Shown: in pieces, positions 1-11,237 of the stretch
How positions within the stretch are numbered: the first letter of the stretch is position 1
Layout of the letters: the number at the start of each line of letters is the position of its first letter
Source of the DNA: Apostichopus japonicus
Taxonomy: Eukaryota; Echinodermata; Holothuroidea; Aspidochirotida; Stichopodidae
Direction: 5' to 3'
NCBI RefSeq assembly: GCF_037975245.1
Contig: NC_092568.1
Span: 6,052,501 to 6,116,500 of the forward strand
Length of the DNA stretch: 64,000 bases
Translations under genes and position numbers: made by a program
The notes under the pieces: model-generated
Told to the model about the DNA's origin: nothing
Database searches by the model: none
Seen by the model: the letters and a program-made list of their open reading frames with translations, nothing else

Positions 1-2221
1 ACACAATGATATGCACAGACGGTTATATACAGAGATGAACAACTCCAAAATCCAAAGAGCTCAGAAAAGTCTCTCTCCATTTTTGGAGATATCATCATAG
101 TGTCCAATGTTTTGTCAAGAGGCAGCCATTTTGTAAATTATGGGTAATTATGTCATCATAGTACCACTGGGAGGTGAAACCTATATTGTGAATCTGTCAT
201 ATTTTCCTGGTGCATGTTTACAGTGCTGATAATGCAAACAATTGTAATAGAAGGACATATATGTTAAACTTAAATATCTTAGAATAAACACTGGTAAAAA
301 CCCAGCATTTTTCAAAATACACTAGAGAGCTGAGTGGCAGACCATTTATCCTTGGAAGTACCAAAAGTAGCCAATAAAAGAGAATCGTTATTTAAACTGA
401 TTGATTTCTGTTCAAGCAGATATTAACTACTCCTGCAATACCTAAAAGCTACAGAGTAAACATAAACAACACAAGCAAAGCCTTTTACTTGACTTCATAA
501 ATGTGCAATGTAATTACAAGTCTTGTCACGATGTGTGCATGCTTCTAATTTGTATCTGAGTATGTATCAGTCAAATCTTCAATTCTTTTGAGTTTAGAAA
601 AGTGCATTGAGATTGCAAGTCTTATTATTGTTTGTGCTTTTAATTTGTAGATGAATATGTATCGCTCGATCCTTCAATTCTTTGGTACTGAGTGGTTTCA
701 TTATTAGTTGAGTTGTTTTTCAGGTTTGTTAATTGTCCTGCAGATCTACTGACCGAATATCAATAACAGTCTCTTCACTCTTGTTATTGTAGATATATGT
801 TAATATAAAGTGAATTCTAATTGGTTTGGAGCCTGGGGCTTTACAGAAACAAAAGCTATTGGAAGCAGGGAAACAACTTGTTTACAAGATTTTGTCAAAA
901 TGGTCTTATTGACAACCTTTGATAGATTCTCATTTGTCTGCAATAAATTACTTACCTCCTTTACTATGTGACTGCTCAGCAAAGAAACGTTGTAATAAGA
1001 CGGGGTAATTTTAGTAAATTCAGTACAAAATGCGTTATTGAAAGCCCCCAAATTGCTATGTGAACCACAAAATAGCCCCTGTAAAAAGCACACACTTACT
1101 GTCTCTCAAATTTCCAAAAGAGTGCTTGAGTCTGAAAAATTCTGTTAACCCTCTGGCAAAACCCATCACTATCAAGAAAATTAGCAATGCAATAAATATA
1201 TGAAAACATCATAAACTTTAAGCAGAAGTGGCTCAGTGATGTTATATCTGTGATGTCATTAAAATTGTGAAAATGTGAAACTGTGAAAATAATTACTTTC
1301 TAAGTAAGTTGTCTGCCATGTGTCGATCTCTATCATGTACTGTACAGTATGTACAGTAGATAGATAGATAGAAACTTTATTGTCCATTTCAGAAAACAGA
1401 AAACGGAAATTATTTCCCGTCGACAGTAAACATAAAACAGTAGTGAATACAAACACAACCATACAATAAACAAACTATTAGTGAACAACTACGAGAATAA
1501 AACTAAAGGCAGCTAACAATAATGGTTAGATTAAGTTTGATTCTGTTTGAATAATGTATCCTAAAGTTTCTAACAATTTAAGGATTAGAATGTAAATGTA
1601 TTAGGCATCTCCACTACTTCTCCAGCCATAGCCTCCCTACCCCTATTCAAAATTCACAATGTGATATCATATAGTGTTAATTAGCAAAGGTAATAATGTA
1701 CTTATTTGGGAACCTTCCCCTGATACTTTAATCTGTCCAAATTACACCATTTATGAAAGAATGATGACTTTATGTTAGTGTTTAAGGTTTGCCAATGAAA
1801 AATAATGTGGACTGAACATAAATTGTAGGGGACAGAGAATTTTGTGATTTTAGATTAAGTGGTAAATTACATGCAACTGTACTGAGAAGTAGTGCAATGG
1901 TTTTAGTGGCAGTTTAATACTGTAACTAACATATGGAGTGCTAAACTTGATATATCAGATGGATCGCTATCTGATCAGAGTAAGTAGAGTTTACTATCAC
2001 AGACTAACTGTATCAGCTCAAAATATGCAGGCCTGTCAAATAAATTTGAGTAGACTGTCTGTCCTCTCAGCACTATGCTATTTATATGATATGCTGTGAC
2101 TAATACAGAATCAGTGTAGAAAATAACATTCTCATTTCTCATCAGCAGAGAGCAACCATGCTAGTTTATATTATCATGATCTGGACTTATTCCCAAATGG
2201 TTTTAGTGTCTGGGTAGCATA
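1..2221. other. No gene seen; left flank of the sulfotransferase exon
   Basis: AT-rich sequence with short, unrelated open frames only. I see no coding exon; it is presumably an upstream intron of the sulfotransferase gene whose next exon is at 6610. The only recognisable item is a LINE-like 3' tail listed separately. Confidence 0.5.
1352..1480 (-). mobile_element. LINE-type 3' tail with GATA microsatellite
   Basis: Read on the minus strand the segment has an AATTTCC-type stretch, then a GGACAATAAAGTTT-like polyadenylation region and ends in a (TATC)n microsatellite. The same arrangement (AATTTCC, TTCTG, AATAAAGTT, short tandem tail) closes the LINE at 18905-20025. Only the terminal part is present, as expected for a 5'-truncated insertion. 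No coding part is visible. Confidence 0.45.
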
Positions 2222-3321
2222 GGCCTTGTTCACACTTAAGAAGGCACCCGTACTTCAAGTCCTCAAGGGCGATTAATTCCCTTACAGGTAGTGTGAATGC
2301 TTGCGTACTCGTACTTCAAGTCGGCGTGCGTTCTTAAGAATAATCCTCCTTTTGGGGTTTGTTCAATCACTCTTTTGTTCATAATAAATGTAATGTGAAT
2401 GGTCCCCGACTTATGGTGACCGGTTAAGATTTCCGGTTAAGTGATAATATCTGCTCAATCTAGTTGTAATTTGGCGGTTATTGTTTAATGTACAGTAGGC
2501 ATATGGCACAGTGTACATAACAGTGAGGCATACCTATGTTGTGTTTGTTCAATATCAGACCGTTGCCTTTCTCTTTTAGATACACTACTGTACCTAATGA
2601 TGCTATACGTGAACCCATTTCATTTTTCTTTGCACTGATTTGATCAACACTGCAGAAAAGTCACATTTAAGGTTGTGAGACTAAACAAACTGAATGACAT
2701 TCCACTTAAGTCTAATAATCTATAATTCAATGTTCGCTGGCCAAATTCACAGGTTTTTGAAGCGGTAATTTTATGTTTATTTCGAAACTGATGATTTGGA
2801 ATTATGTATGGCGTAGCCTATAGTGAAGTTACATTAGCTTACGCATAGACCTTGCTAGGTCTTTAGACCTAACATTAATTGCCATCGATGTTGGATTAGC
2901 CTCAAATACGACATCAGCACTAAAACAGTGACTAGCAAGATTGTTCGCCCATCGATTTGAAGGGTTTGTAAGAAATTTGAATCTGGGTTAAGGTGTCATG
3001 GTATAAAGTGGTACAGGTTGGTTTGAAATTTGAATACAGTATAATTTTTATGTGCAGTGATTGAATTATGTTCCGGCACAGTGGTTTACAGAGTAGTACA
3101 GTACCAAATTAGTACAGCTCATGTGGCAACGGCAAACCACAGGGAAATGAAAACAGCTGATTTGACCTTTTCACGTCTGTGCAGTATATTCATCTCGCAA
3201 GCGGACTTGATATGAAACTCACTCGTTCTTAAATGTGAACGTGTAATGTTCTTTATTGCTTATCCTCCTCACAGACTTAACGTCAATAATCGCCCTTGCG
3301 TTCTTTAATGTGAACAAGGCC
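2222..3321. mobile_element. Non-autonomous DNA transposon, GGCCTTGTTCACA family, full copy
   Basis: The element starts GGCCTTGTTCACACTTAAG and ends with the inverted match CTTTAATGTGAACAAGGCC, giving imperfect terminal inverted repeats of about 20 bp. It is about 1.1 kb long and has no transposase frame. Related copies lie at 7585-8344 (internally deleted) and 35677-36812 (5'-truncated and interrupted). No clear target-site duplication is visible, so the superfamily is not assigned; PIF/Harbinger is one possibility only from the look of the ends. Confidence 0.75.
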
Positions 3322-4401
3322 ACAGTGGGGGGTCTTTAATGCCCTGTGCAGTTATACAACTTGGCAACGTCAAAAGAGATTGATAAATATAAATCTTGTG
3401 TTGTGTCTGTTAATAGCCGAGGCCAAGGGATATACAAATTGATAATCCACAGTGTCTTTACAAAGGTGAGGTTTGTATGTTTGAAATGCCAGAATTTGGT
3501 AATTTTACAGAATCACCACTGTGGACTTCTGTTATATACACAGGAATAACCTTTGCCATAGATATTGCCACTTCAAATGTTGAAAACATGATGTTCGTGG
3601 TTAAACGTGTCCTAGCTTCCTATTGTCTAATAGTCTGAATTTTTAGGTCAATTTAATTTAACATTTTCCACATTCCTATCATTCTTGTCTCTAATATGCA
3701 ATTAAAGATTTTCCATCGCTAATTAAGTACACAGCCAATGAATTACATTGCTCAGTTTGGTTCCATACTTGTAAAATGTGAACAATATAGAGATAAAAGC
3801 CTGAAATGTCAGTAGATGAGGGAAAAAAATTATACTTCAATTTTAAATTTCAAATGATCATGGTAATTTTAAAGATTGGCTGATGTTATGAAGTGGAGGA
3901 TTACTGTATATGTCAGTAAACAACAATAATTTGAAAGTTTCACATATTCCATTGATAATATTCTGAAAAGTATTAACACCTACAATTTCTGAAAATTAAG
4001 AAATTATGACAAATTATTCGTTAAGCAAATACCTGTAACCAGTTTCACCTATTAGACCTTGTAATAATATATTTGAAGCAATTTGTTGAAAAGAAGGGGA
4101 GAGGGTGGGGGTAAAGGGAGGGGGTGGGGAGTGGATTTTTCCCTTTTTATAACAGAATTCTGATAGGAAATCTCATCATGTTCAGTAAGTTACATTCATG
4201 TTGTATGAAAATCAAATGTAATCATAGTCATGCAAATTATCACCTACTGTAAGTGGTGATGAATTATTTCTGTGTAAATATTTTGATGCTGCAACCACTG
4301 TAAGTTTGACAGAGTTTATAATGCTGCGTTGTGACTCTACTGCAGCTGTGATATTTTTCAGAATTGTTAAGTTGTATAATCTCCCAGTCTAGGTCTTTGT
4401 A
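3322..4401. other. No gene seen
   Basis: AT-rich sequence without a recognisable exon. It contains a short G-rich patch (about 4093-4132) and otherwise unique-looking DNA. Confidence 0.5.
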
Positions 4402-4771
4402 TTAAAGGGTGTGAAGACTCCCGCACAAAGAAACGTCTCATGCCCGCAATCTGACCTAGTTTCGAATGAGGTGTAACTGAAGTGTTAGCCACCACCATCA
4501 ATCCCAGAAAATACACATACAGCTTGCTACCTTCGGTAATTAGACACTAGTGTACAGTCAATTCATTCACCTACTGTACGTTCAATACCCACAACACAGT
4601 GTACATAGCTGCGATGGACATCTCATGTCTAGATAAAAGATAACAAGGTATCACGTTTCTTTATTGTCTGCATTTTGAAGCAACAAGAAGAAAACGTCAT
4701 TTGCAAGCAACGGAAAATTAACTTTTTCAGAGTGTGGCACGCGGTTTGGGGCGAGTCTTCAATGCCTTTAA
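4402..4771. mobile_element. TTAA-flanked MITE, family A, copy 1
   Basis: The element runs from TTAA AAGGGTGTGAAGACT to GAGTCTTCAATGCCT TTAA, so its ends are imperfect inverted repeats and both are bounded by TTAA. About 370 bp, non-coding. Near-identical copies are at 33313-33673 and 45166-45533, and an end fragment is at 54482-54527. TTAA duplication with TTAAAGG-type ends fits Kolobok (T2-type) or piggyBac MITEs; Kolobok is favoured because a THAP-bearing TTAA element is also present at 20377. Confidence 0.85.
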
Positions 4772-5638
4772 AGTTACTGTCCTAATAGTATAGGCTGAGT
4801 GCTTTTAAGTCCTTAAGAGCTTATACCTATAAAATATCAGCTATAGGCGAATTTCCAATCAATATATTCATTGTGACTTGCCTACAGTATATATATGGTG
4901 AAGCACACAGACCATCATAAAGAATTAGCGACAGAAAAGTCAAAAGTATGTATGTAAAATACAACTCTTTTTGCCCTCAATTAACATATAACAGCTGCTG
5001 ATGATATGATAGTGAAACTTCAAGGTTGGTTTACAAAGAACTCTACAGGTAATGCATAGCATATATTCTCTAAAAGCTAAAGAGCTTAAAATTATTTCTG
5101 ATGAGCGTTGAGGAAGATTATGGTCTCCAGGGACAGGGTTGCTTCGGGTTTACTTTTATTAATGGAGGAAATATTTTTTTAAAAATGGGTAAAAATTGTC
5201 ATGTGACATTTTGAATGGAAGTATTCCTAGCTGTTTGCTCAGTTTCATAAATTGATATCAGATTTGTCTTTAATATCCGTCTCTGGATGAGTAGCGTTCT
5301 CATTCCTCTTACCAGTACTCTCTCATTCATTCTCAATCTGTCTTTATTTACAATTCCACTGAGTTACCTCAGGTACAGAGATATTTTCTTGTCACGCCAT
5401 TTATTATAGAGAGTTACAAATAGTGATTAAAAGCATCCAATATGGGACAGTTGCATAAGATTCTTGCCCAAATTAAGGGGGGGGGGAGGAGGGGGGGGAC
5501 AGAAAACCATTAAATTGAGGTTACCTAATACTACCAAATTTCTTAAAATTCACTATAATTCACACCACAGAAAGAGTGCACTAGGGACCAAATCATACTT
5601 GTCTTGCTCAAGAATTTAAAGTTGTGCTGATACAGTAG
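4772..5638. other. No gene seen
   Basis: AT-rich DNA with a poly-G/GGA tract near 5478-5500 and no recognisable gene. Confidence 0.5.
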
Positions 5639-6468
5639 CAGGGTTCGCAGGTTTCTTCCGGGGTGGAAAAAACATGTTTTTTTCCTCTCGGAAGGTTTTT
5701 TCTTCCGGAAAAAATGGAAGAAACTCATTTTTTGAGGCAAAACTGTTGATAAAGTGTCATAGCAACCTGCAATGATTTCTGACTATGTAATAAATGAACA
5801 AGAAGCACTATAGTGTCATCTAGGTAGTCTATATCTAGGTTTGGAGCACATGACCTGCTTTCAGCATATACTGTACACAATATAGTACTAGGCTACTAGC
5901 ATTGGACAATTCAAGGAACAACTATGGTTAACAACTATGGTTAACTCCTGTTAACTACAGGTTGTAATTTAGGGAGTTGCAGACATTAAACTGTTGCCTA
6001 AATCCAACAGATATTGTTCGGCTATTTTTTTGGTGTTCATTGTATTAAATCCTCAGTGCATGGGCCAATCCAGGTTATTCTATTCATTCATACACTAAGG
6101 TCAGTTATACAATTCTGGTTGATGGGGGGATTGCGAGATGATAAGTAGTCCTTCAATATTGTGATTTATAAGCAAACATCTTTTGGTGTAGAAAAACAAC
6201 CCAAAATTATAATCAAAACAAAAATATCATATTTTGATGGTTTCAATAGTATGCATTTCAGTCAGATGGTGGTCAACTTTTTGGCTCTTTATCATGTATG
6301 TGGGTTGTGCTGCGTATATGCCAATTTTCACAGTTTCTTCCAGTTTCTTCCGGTTTCTTCCAGTTTCTTCCGGAAGAAACTGGAAGAAACCCGGAAGAAA
6401 CAGGTTTCTTCCAGTTTCTTCCACGTCCCCGGAAGAAATAGGTTTCTTCCGGAAGAAACCGAACCCTG
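5639..6468. repeat. Repeat with ends CAGGGTTCG...CGAACCCTG, built of TTTCTTCC / GGAAGAAA words
   Basis: The left edge reads CAGGGTTCGCAGGTTTCTTCC and the right edge is its inverted counterpart ending GAAACCGAACCCTG. Between 6338 and 6460 the word TTTCTTCC and its complement GGAAGAAA are repeated many times in both directions, including the palindrome GGTTTCTTCCGGAAGAAACC. The middle (about 5760-6330) is unrelated AT-rich DNA. No matching target-site duplication is visible. It resembles a hAT-like MITE or foldback element, but that is inference. The open frames over it are artefacts of the repeat. Confidence 0.55.
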
Positions 6469-6609
6469 GCTGATAGTTAGCTGATGTTTTAGTTAGCATA
6501 AATAACTATATAAACCATTGAAATGTACGTCTGCAATGAACCGTTAAGTTGATTCATTCAAAACATTTCTTTATCCATATATCAGAATTGAGTAATATTT
6601 TCTCACCAG

Positions 6610-6816
6610 GGTTTCTCGGTGAAATGGCTAACCCGTTGCACAGGAACACCATCGCTATTAAAACACATCATCCGTTCCAAAACAAAGACATTGTATTCCA
6701 AAATGCCATCGTTATCGTCAGAGATCCATTCGAAGTTGTCCTCGCGGAACGAAACCGAGTCGTCAGCCAGAATGGCCATACCACTGTTGTTTCTGACTCT
6801 CATTTTAAAGGACCAG
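6610..6816 (+). CDS. WSCD-type sulfotransferase, internal exon
   Basis: This exon follows a TCTCACCAG acceptor and ends before the donor GTAAGG at 6817. It is 207 nt: two bases finishing a codon, 68 codons and one extra base. The translation contains GFLGEM, IAIKTHH and NAIVIVRDPFEVVLAERNR. The last of these is the 3'-phosphosulfate-binding region (R-D-P) of the WSC-domain protein / sialate O-sulfotransferase family, which transfers sulfate from PAPS in the Golgi lumen. The exon fits in phase with 41767-42128, giving a G-D junction before W-E-K-F. The 5'-PSB loop and any WSC domains would be in exons left of the window; none was found in 1-6609. The substrate cannot be read from the sequence. 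Confidence 0.85.
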
Positions 6817-7584
6817 GTAAGGCAGGTTTGCAATTTTATTGTGACATGAAAACTTTTTGTTTGTTTGTTAATCTAAACATATTTACAGTAAATATAGTGA
6901 ATATAGTATTCATCAGTTTACTTCAGAGGTCTCTTTATCATAAGGACAATTTGGAAAAAACCTCTCTTCAAGTTAAGTGGTGAAACAAATGCCAGAAATA
7001 TAGCAATATTTTGTTCTGTCAGTGGAATGCATATATATGTTCTTCTTTAATTGACACTGATATTACAATTTACATATTTGTACTCATTAATTTGCTACAA
7101 AAGAAATTTGAAATTAATTCTTCTTTCTGACATGTAGTTTTGTGCATGAAATTCCTATGAGAGAACAATTGAGTATCTGAAATGCCACAACCTCTGGGGG
7201 CTTCACCTCCTGGGCCCTCTTCCCACCAAGGCTCCATCCACTTGGCAGCCCTCTATCCACCAACATCTAACAACCACCAATCTGAAATATCCTAGCCACT
7301 TGTTCAAAATTGCCAGTACATAAAACAAAATCTACTGGCTTAAATCAATCAAAAATCAAAATCAATCACAAAACTATCTTCAATTTTTACTGGTGGGCAG
7401 AAAACTGGTGATGTGCCACATTGGAATGTATTCTAGATTAATGATAAGTCACACTGCAACACTAACCTATGATGGGAATGGATTACAGTATTGTAAAAGT
7501 TACTTTTGTAGGAATGATTTAAAGGTTAAAACTTTGTTATTCTAATGTTATTAAGACAATATGGATATCCCTCAATATATTTAT

Positions 7585-8344
7585 GGCCTTGTTCACACTT
7601 AAGAATGCACCAGCACTTCAAGTTCACAAGGGCGATTAATTCCCTTAGTGTGAACGCTCCCGTACTCGTACTTCAAGTCCGCGTGCAGTCTAAACAATAA
7701 TCGTCCCGTCAGGGTTTCTTCAATCCCTCTTGTGTTCTTAATAAAATGTAATGTGAATTGTCGCTGACCTAAGGTGACCAAAGATTTCCCATTAAGTTAT
7801 ATAATATCCGCTCATCCAGTTACAATTGGGCGGGTACTTTTGAACGTGCAGTACATACGTATGTTTGTTTTTACCAAACGACGCTCTATGGCTGAAAAGC
7901 CACCTCAAAGGTTGTGAGAAGAAAACAAAACTAAATGACAGTCCAGTTAAATCTAATAAACTTTAATTTGAACATTGTGTGCCGAACTCACAGATTTTTT
8001 AAGAGCTACTGTAGGCCAAAATCGGTAATTTCATGTTATTTCAAAACTAATGATTTTGGGTTTGATTGCTACGGCAGTTAGTAAAATGTCAAAATCATTA
8101 CGTCTGGCCTAGCCTATAATGTCTTTCTAGGTTTTATATCTAACATTAAGTGTTCAATTAGCATCGAATTCGACATCAGCAGTAAAACAGTGACTAGCAA
8201 AATCGTTCGCTCATCCATTTGAAGGGTTGGTAGAAATTCTAATCTGGGTTAATGTGTTGTGGTAATGGTAGTGGTACGGAGTGGTTTGAATACAGTGTAC
8301 TGTTTATTGTTTCGATGATTGAACGATTGAACGAACACAAGGCC
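7585..8344. mobile_element. GGCCTTGTTCACA element, internally deleted copy
   Basis: It begins GGCCTTGTTCACACTTAAG like the copy at 2222, shares the next several hundred bases in the same order and ends at AACACAAGGCC. It is 760 bp, about 340 bp shorter than the full copy; the missing part is mostly near the right end. No coding capacity and no clear target duplication. Confidence 0.7.
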
Positions 8345-9075
8345 AATGAGATGATTACTATTCCTTATTAGCAAGTCATATACCAATAAATCAAGTGAAT
8401 CGACTTGCCCTAAAAATCCCTTCATATATAGCTACCTCTCACGTTCTCCGCGCAGGGAACACAAAATCTTTATTCACCCTACTCGTAGAATTTAACACCA
8501 AACTATATAAAAGCGACCTAGAGAATGATCCATTGATCGATAAACTCCTATTGAAATACAATGTAGCATTAACTTACTTCCCAAATAACCAAAACCTTTC
8601 TGTATTCAAAACTGTTACTTAAAGCCTCATCCCAATAGAAAATCCTTTTCTTAAGTGGGTCTAGGCCCCCCCCCCCCCCCCCCGACTCCAGGTGTACTTA
8701 TACACTCTGTACTTATACACTTACAAAGTAGCAACCACTCCGTTTCCAAGTCCCATTTACTTAGAAATTCCTCCCCTTTAGTAATCCCTACCTAATTGGC
8801 TCTTCAGTTCTGACCTCTTGTTTATTTATGGCTTCTACACAATGTCATTGCATAATACTTCACTTCTCAGCAACTCCCTGACTGAAAGACAACTTTCCCT
8901 AGAAAAAAAATCTACAAAACTATACTATTATCCCCCCCCCCCCCAGGACCTCTTGCGAGGTCGAGCAGGGGTTAAACTCCTTTTTATTGTTGTAATCAAG
9001 TGAAGCCACAAAATACATCTCTTAATCTTACATTCTTTATATTCAGACCTTGAAGCTATTTCCTATTGTGTGCAC
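8345..9075. other. Non-genic; G-poor, C/A-rich segment with C-tracts
   Basis: From about 8393 to 8980 the plus strand is poor in G and contains two long C-runs (about 8669-8684 and 8933-8944). A 75-codon frame at 8395-8622 and a 61-codon frame at 8818-9003 are present, neither recognised. The strand bias recalls mitochondrial DNA, but no mitochondrial gene could be identified. Confidence 0.35.
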
Positions 9076-9400
9076 TTAAAAACAGCATTTTGCGTTTGGT
9101 CGCCGTTTTCTACTTTTTTGACATGTCCATCAAGTTTTTTACATATATCAATCACAAAACAGCAAACTAAGATATTAGCCAAGTTTTTCCCTGCCAACAA
9201 CGTTAATTGGCGAGTAATTAAGGATATTTGCAGATAATGAGAAAAGTGTCCACGACAAATTCCACATATAAAATTAATCGCATACACTTCCCCAAACCCA
9301 CTAGTTTGAATTCATACAATCAGAGATGCAGGTTTAGTTATGAGCCGTTGCTAAAAATAGATTCAAGACTTTACATTGGTACAATCAAGGAGTAGACCCG
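9076..9400. mobile_element. Fragment of the TTAA MITE, family B
   Basis: Starting at TTAA (9076-9079) followed by a variant of AGCAGCATTTTGCGT, the segment matches, in reverse orientation, the part of the nested element at 35977-36798 around 36300-36540, including the words for GCAACGGCTCATAAC and CTTGGCTAATATCTTAA. The other end is missing, so it is a truncated copy. Confidence 0.65.
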
Positions 9401-11229
9401 GTGTCAAACAGGTGCTTGCTGGTTAGGTATGCTTTGTATACACTAGAATAGTGTGTGACTATCCACAAATACAACTTATATATCACACACAGAAAAGTGA
9501 GACTGACTTTTGTTTGACCTGTACCAAAAAAACTGCTAATGCACTTTAGCAGTTTTGTATCCATATCATGTAACTATCCGGTAACCGATAAAATTATTTG
9601 TTACTAATTCCATAAACCATTAGTTACTTACAGTAGTTGCTGCATAAATTTTGTTACACAAAACAGTCAGATTCCTATCATGGTTACAAGGTAATGCTAA
9701 TATTAGTTGTTACGCTTGGGAGGATAATCTGGTGATTGAGCAAATGTCATGCTTTGTGACTCTGTGTATGCAGTACTCGAGTCGCAGAAATTGGAAATAT
9801 TTAACTCCGCATGACGTTGAAAGTTGTAATCCATTAGCCCTTACGGGCTTCTCTCACATTCGTGGTCGCTTAATCATCGTAAAAATAACTGCCTGATTAT
9901 TATTATATATTATTATGATTATGATGATGATGATGACATGCATGAACAGTATTGTATGATACTGTTTGATCTCTTCTCTTTTTCTGTTTTTAAATTCCTC
10001 CTAAAATAGTTTGTAAACAAGCCATGATCTTTCATCATACATAATAGATGCATCCAACGTTTATTCTCTCAGAAAGTCTTCTTCAAAACTCTCCCATTGA
10101 AGCCACAAACTTGGGAGTTCTATGACAACTGCCTCTATAGAATAATGCATCATGCAGTTTATGCCGTTGGTCTCTTACAATTTCACACACCAACAGTCCA
10201 CTCCTTCTTATATCTATAGCCTGTCGAGGCCGCATCATTAGTCTTTGAATAAGAGGGTAGAAGGATATTCTTGTAGGAGAGGAAGAAACGTACACAGTTC
10301 CAATCTCATTGCACTGACAATACCATTCATCATACCGACCCAATCTGTCAAACATTGAAGCAAAACTAATTTGTCATGAATGTTCAGTAGTGATGGTTGA
10401 TGGCCAGCTGAGGCAATCTGGGAGAGATTGCGATACAGTTGAGTTACTCACTCAGAGCGCTGTCTCCTTGTTAAGTATTAGGCGCTTTCTGAATGTATTC
10501 AAGTAAGTGTCAATAAATGTTGTTCTATAGGTAATTTCAATAGCATGATGTCGGTGTCCAATTATTAGTAGGTATAACGCTGCTATCAAATATGTATATT
10601 TATTTATTTTAAACAGTGATAATGATATGCATATTATTTTCTACTGATTGTTAGACAAAAATTGGACAAAATAATTAGGGAAATAATCACTTAGTGAGTT
10701 AAATACTATAGTTCTGTGTGTGTATGGCAGGAATTATTAAGAGATATGTATGGACTGAGCTATTAGACTAGTTGTGTACTGTTCAATTATCAATAGTGCT
10801 GCCATATCTGAGGAACTCACTGAGTGTACAGTAATTGTGTGCTCTGTGTGTAAGTGTCCATTATATGTCCATTGACAGACTTTTTAATTAACTCAAGAAG
10901 TAAGTTTAATTGAAATATTTGCTTTGGATTGGTTCAGTGCCTGTTTGGGTTAAATGATGAATTGATATTGAAATATAATTGTTAGCATTTGTAAGAGAGT
11001 GAATCGACCATACCGTAGTGTATTAGGATACTGTAACTTGTGGAGACTATACAATAATTAGCACAGCCACATTGACATGGTACACCTTCATGTACTGTGT
11101 GTGTAGGAATCAATATGTCACATCAATAAAGTTCAATCTGAAACACGCAACCAAAGAGTTTGAGTGTTTTCTTACAAACAGGATCAAGACACGACACATA
11201 CATCCTGCACTTTAGGTTACAATTACATA
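9401..11229. other. No confident gene; one unexplained 90-codon minus-strand frame
   Basis: Mostly AT-rich DNA. A minus-strand frame at 10083-10355 (starting MFDRLGRYDEWYCQ) is long for such AT-rich sequence and has a mixed, protein-like composition with several Cys and Trp, but I do not recognise it and see no convincing splice sites. A short (ATT/ATG)n tract lies at 9899-9935. Confidence 0.3.
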
Positions 11230-11237
11230 ATAATTAG

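Noticed and set aside
6227-6499. Overlapping frames on both strands rich in FFRKKP or VSSSFF
   Set aside because: They are translations of the palindromic TTTCTTCC/GGAAGAAA repeat.
1-6609. Upstream sulfotransferase exon with the 5'-phosphosulfate-binding loop
   Set aside because: No segment with a G-S-G-N-T-W-like translation or other expected motif was found; the exon is presumably left of the window.
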